Source: Elysia marginata (taxonomy: Eukaryota > Mollusca > Gastropoda > Plakobranchidae). From it: a stretch of DNA of 64,000 nt. Below the pieces are notes generated by a model. The model did no database searches, was not told where the DNA came from, and saw only the letters and a program-made list of their open reading frames with translations. Location: positions 41,237 through 105,236 of the forward strand of contig BMAT01000236.1 of assembly GCA_019649035.1 (NCBI GenBank). The letters run 5' to 3'. Below are positions 61,291 through 64,000 of the stretch, piece by piece (the stretch's first letter is position 1; every line of letters begins with the position of its first letter). Position numbers and translations under genes: made by a program.

Positions 61291-64000
61291 TGTAGGCGAA
61301 TTATAATGGTTGAATTTTGTTTTATAACAGACACATTAGTTAAGGAAAGTTGTATTCCTTTTTTTGGGGAAAATCTGATTGAAATCTATTTTGGTCCTTA
61401 ATGAACAAGATCCAAAGAATAACACACAAACCCTGGATGAGACCGATTTTGGATTTTGACAGCATGAGAATTTACAATGTTTACAATGTTAAGTCGGCTC
61501 CACAGATATAAAGTTCAACGCCTAAAATAAGTTGAGAAAAAAATTACTTGATCCCCAATTGTACTAAAGGGTTATTCTAATATTGCAAGAGCTGTTGTGT
61601 TTTTAAATCACCTTATAAAGATAGAACATAGATAAAAACAGGTGGATATTAGTTTACGGCTCTATAAGGTGTATTTCCACCGAGGACTCTTTAACTGAAA
61701 TATACATTTTTCTTGTAAAACTTTTCATCAGGTACCTAAAATAAAGAACTGTTTTTTTTTATTAAGGACTTTTTGTTTCTTATTTGATATAACAACAGAG
61801 CTGACATTTACCAAATATGAAGACTGCATTTTAGCATGAGCTACTATAGCACGCACTTTGAAAAACGGTTAAGTTTCACATTTCCTCGCAAGACAAGGAA
61901 CTTGAATTGAAGAAACAGAAAGACAACTCTCATCGTTTGTCTGTTTTGACAAGTTTCAGCGGTAACGTCTTAACCTTGGTTAGACACGTTTTTCAGGAGG
62001 TAAGTGATTTGCCCGATCATCGCAGCATCTCTTGGGTGCAAGGCTAGCCACATTCCTGGTGAAGTGAGGTGAGGTATGTCAGGTAGTGCTGTGAGAACTG
62101 TGCCTTCCGGGTAGCCTGACAACACTGCTGCAGCGTCATGGTTGGAATTCCTCGCTCTGGTCTCACTATTTATTGTGTTTGTTATAGAGTAGCCGAGTAC
62201 CCCAAGATGTTCATTATAAGGATTATACTGCTATTAATAGCACAATTTTTAGACCGCCTCACCAGTAATCCTGTTGCTTACAAAGCTTAACTAGTCGAAT
62301 TAATGGTTGCCTTGGAGCTTTTGATAGCATTATTTAGTCAGATACTATGACCCTAGAGTGACTTAGGAGCATTATCATACAAAAAGTACTGGACTAAATC
62401 GATATTATGTATACAAATATTTGTTGCTAACGATCGATGCCACCTAGATGCCACCATACCTGTAGCAGCAAAAGTTTTCCAGCTGTGGAGTTTAAAAAAT
62501 GTCGAGACGTAATCATTAGGAACAAAAAAAAATCAAATAAATAGAAAAAGAGTGAGAGAGCCGGAGTATGAAATTGTATGGATGGTTAGATGAATTTGAA
62601 AATGTAAGACAGAGTAACTATCTGCCTATATCCGTCCATCTATACAAATTCTGGTCTACTTATCGAACGATCTATCCTTTGAACAATATCTTTACCAGTG
62701 TATAATAATTATGAATAATGACATAGTTGCATAATATCAAATAATGGTTGTTGTTTTTTGTTGTTATTTTTTGTTTGTTTTGCTAGAATTCTTTTACATT
62801 CCATTGTATTAAGATGATTCCATTTTTAACAAAGTTTAAGTGCATCATTAACAATAGATTTTTGTTATTTTTTTTCCAAGACTTTGTTTTTTGCCCTCGC
62901 ATATGGTTCTCTTTTTCATATTTTTTTCATCTACTTCCCAGTTGTACAGCCAACCGAAAACAATTCATCCATGATACTCGAGTTAAACACGTGTTAAATG
63001 TACATCTCATAACTATCTTTCCCTTTGACCGAAATGAACCGTAGACTCTGGCATCGTAGATGTGTTGAAGCGCCTACAACGCACTTGGCTTAGACAAACA
63101 TCATTAGGGAAGACAGGGATGGATAGGCGTCTTGTTTCACTTACAAGGTTGATTGGCGTTAAAATATTTAAAAACCCATGGAACATTTACATACAACATA
63201 AATGACTTATTTTTAGGTTTCTCAAGTTTTTTTTGCTTTAATCGTCCGAGTAGCTTTTGTTAACTTGGTAGTTTGTAGAAGTTCAGTTTATTTTCTCTCC
63301 TATAGCTTGTTTTAAAAAATACAGCTTTACGGAAGAAAGCAAAAAAAAATTCGAAATTTACTGTACAGGTTGATAAATATCATCTGTAAAAAGGTAGATA
63401 GAGATAGATGGATAAATAAATAGACAGCTAAATACATCAATTGATTGGTGGATTGGATGATTGATTGTTTGATTGGTAGATATTAATTAATAGAGGAATG
63501 AAGATGTAAGCAGAGAGACAGCGCAACAAAGAGAGATTTCATAAGACGATAATTTTGCAACTAGTCTTACCTAAGAAAAAAAAGAGAGATTTGCCAGTTA
63601 TAGTTTTGCCCGCATAACCCATTTGCTAATGCTGGGTGTTACATACCGGTGAATTACCATTTATTTCCTTTTCAAAGCAAAGTCCTGCAAAACAGGTAAA
63701 GAACAGTTTCTGTCGGGAAGCGATATGAAAGAATTGGCCTTTTACGAGAGGGAAACAAACTTGATAATTAGTCTTCTGTGACAAACAAATGCAGAAACAT
63801 CTATATCTATAAATGAGGAGCGCATGAATATTTTAAAAAAGCTGCCGTGAGTTCTCCTAGACCGCTTACGATAAAAGCGTCACATGTGTTTGAAATGCCT
63901 TTAAAAAGAGCTGTATATTTTGGTAAAAGGGTAAAAATTCAAAAATAAAACACAACTAAAAAAATAAATATCCATTGTTTTTATAAGGAACTATTTTCTT
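61291..64000. other. Non-coding stretch
   Basis: No gene recognised. A GC-richer patch at about 62030-62160 has no known signature. Purine-rich and GATA/GATTG-like low-complexity sequence at about 62520-62620 and 63380-63560 resembles the tract at 50840-51215. Confidence 0.4.

Overview
The window reads as AT-rich, non-coding DNA from an animal nuclear genome. It shows no operons, no dense ORFs and no intact gene. It carries tRNA-headed SINEs, a decayed LINE, a decayed mariner, palindromic MITE-like elements and long di- and trinucleotide microsatellites. The SINE bodies resemble the CORE-type and other conserved central domains described in lophotrochozoans. With the L2-like LINE tail, this makes a mollusc or related lophotrochozoan the best guess, but that is inference and no host protein confirms it. 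Nearly all short open frames are chance or repeat-driven and are not listed.

Layout. 0.86-3.44 kb: a non-coding block whose diverged, collinear partner lies at 50.1-53.1 kb. 6.4-7.4 kb: a mariner transposase pseudogene (minus). 9.5 and 12.0 kb: two copies of an unnamed repeat. 21.2-22.9 kb: a repeat with a sharp AGAGACC end, then two SINEs, the second with a target-site duplication. 25-28 kb: a (GAT)n array and a LINE reverse-transcriptase remnant (minus) with its trinucleotide tail. 32-37 kb: a degenerate SINE and a well-preserved SINE with a perfect 16-bp target duplication. 39-40 kb: tandem duplications, one carrying a tRNA-like segment. 42-45.2 kb: a SINE and a diverged tandem repeat of about 190 bp. 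45.7-49.1 kb: an exon-like segment with a stop, a nested foldback, a SINE, an unrecognised coding-like stretch and two more AGAGACC repeats. 51.4-51.7 kb: a perfect 93-bp inverted repeat overlapping a small MITE. 58.0-58.6 kb: a large compound microsatellite. 59.4-61.3 kb: two SINEs on the minus strand and a relative of the 48-49 kb repeat.

No genes are seen to work together. The likely biology is repeat turnover in an intron or intergenic desert. The item most worth following is the paired 2.6-3.0 kb non-coding block, which keeps short identical cores despite heavy divergence around them. It could be duplicated regulatory DNA or an old non-autonomous element. The long perfect inverted repeat, the 190-bp tandem repeat and the AGAGACC family come next. 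All similarities were judged by eye, with no search or alignment program.
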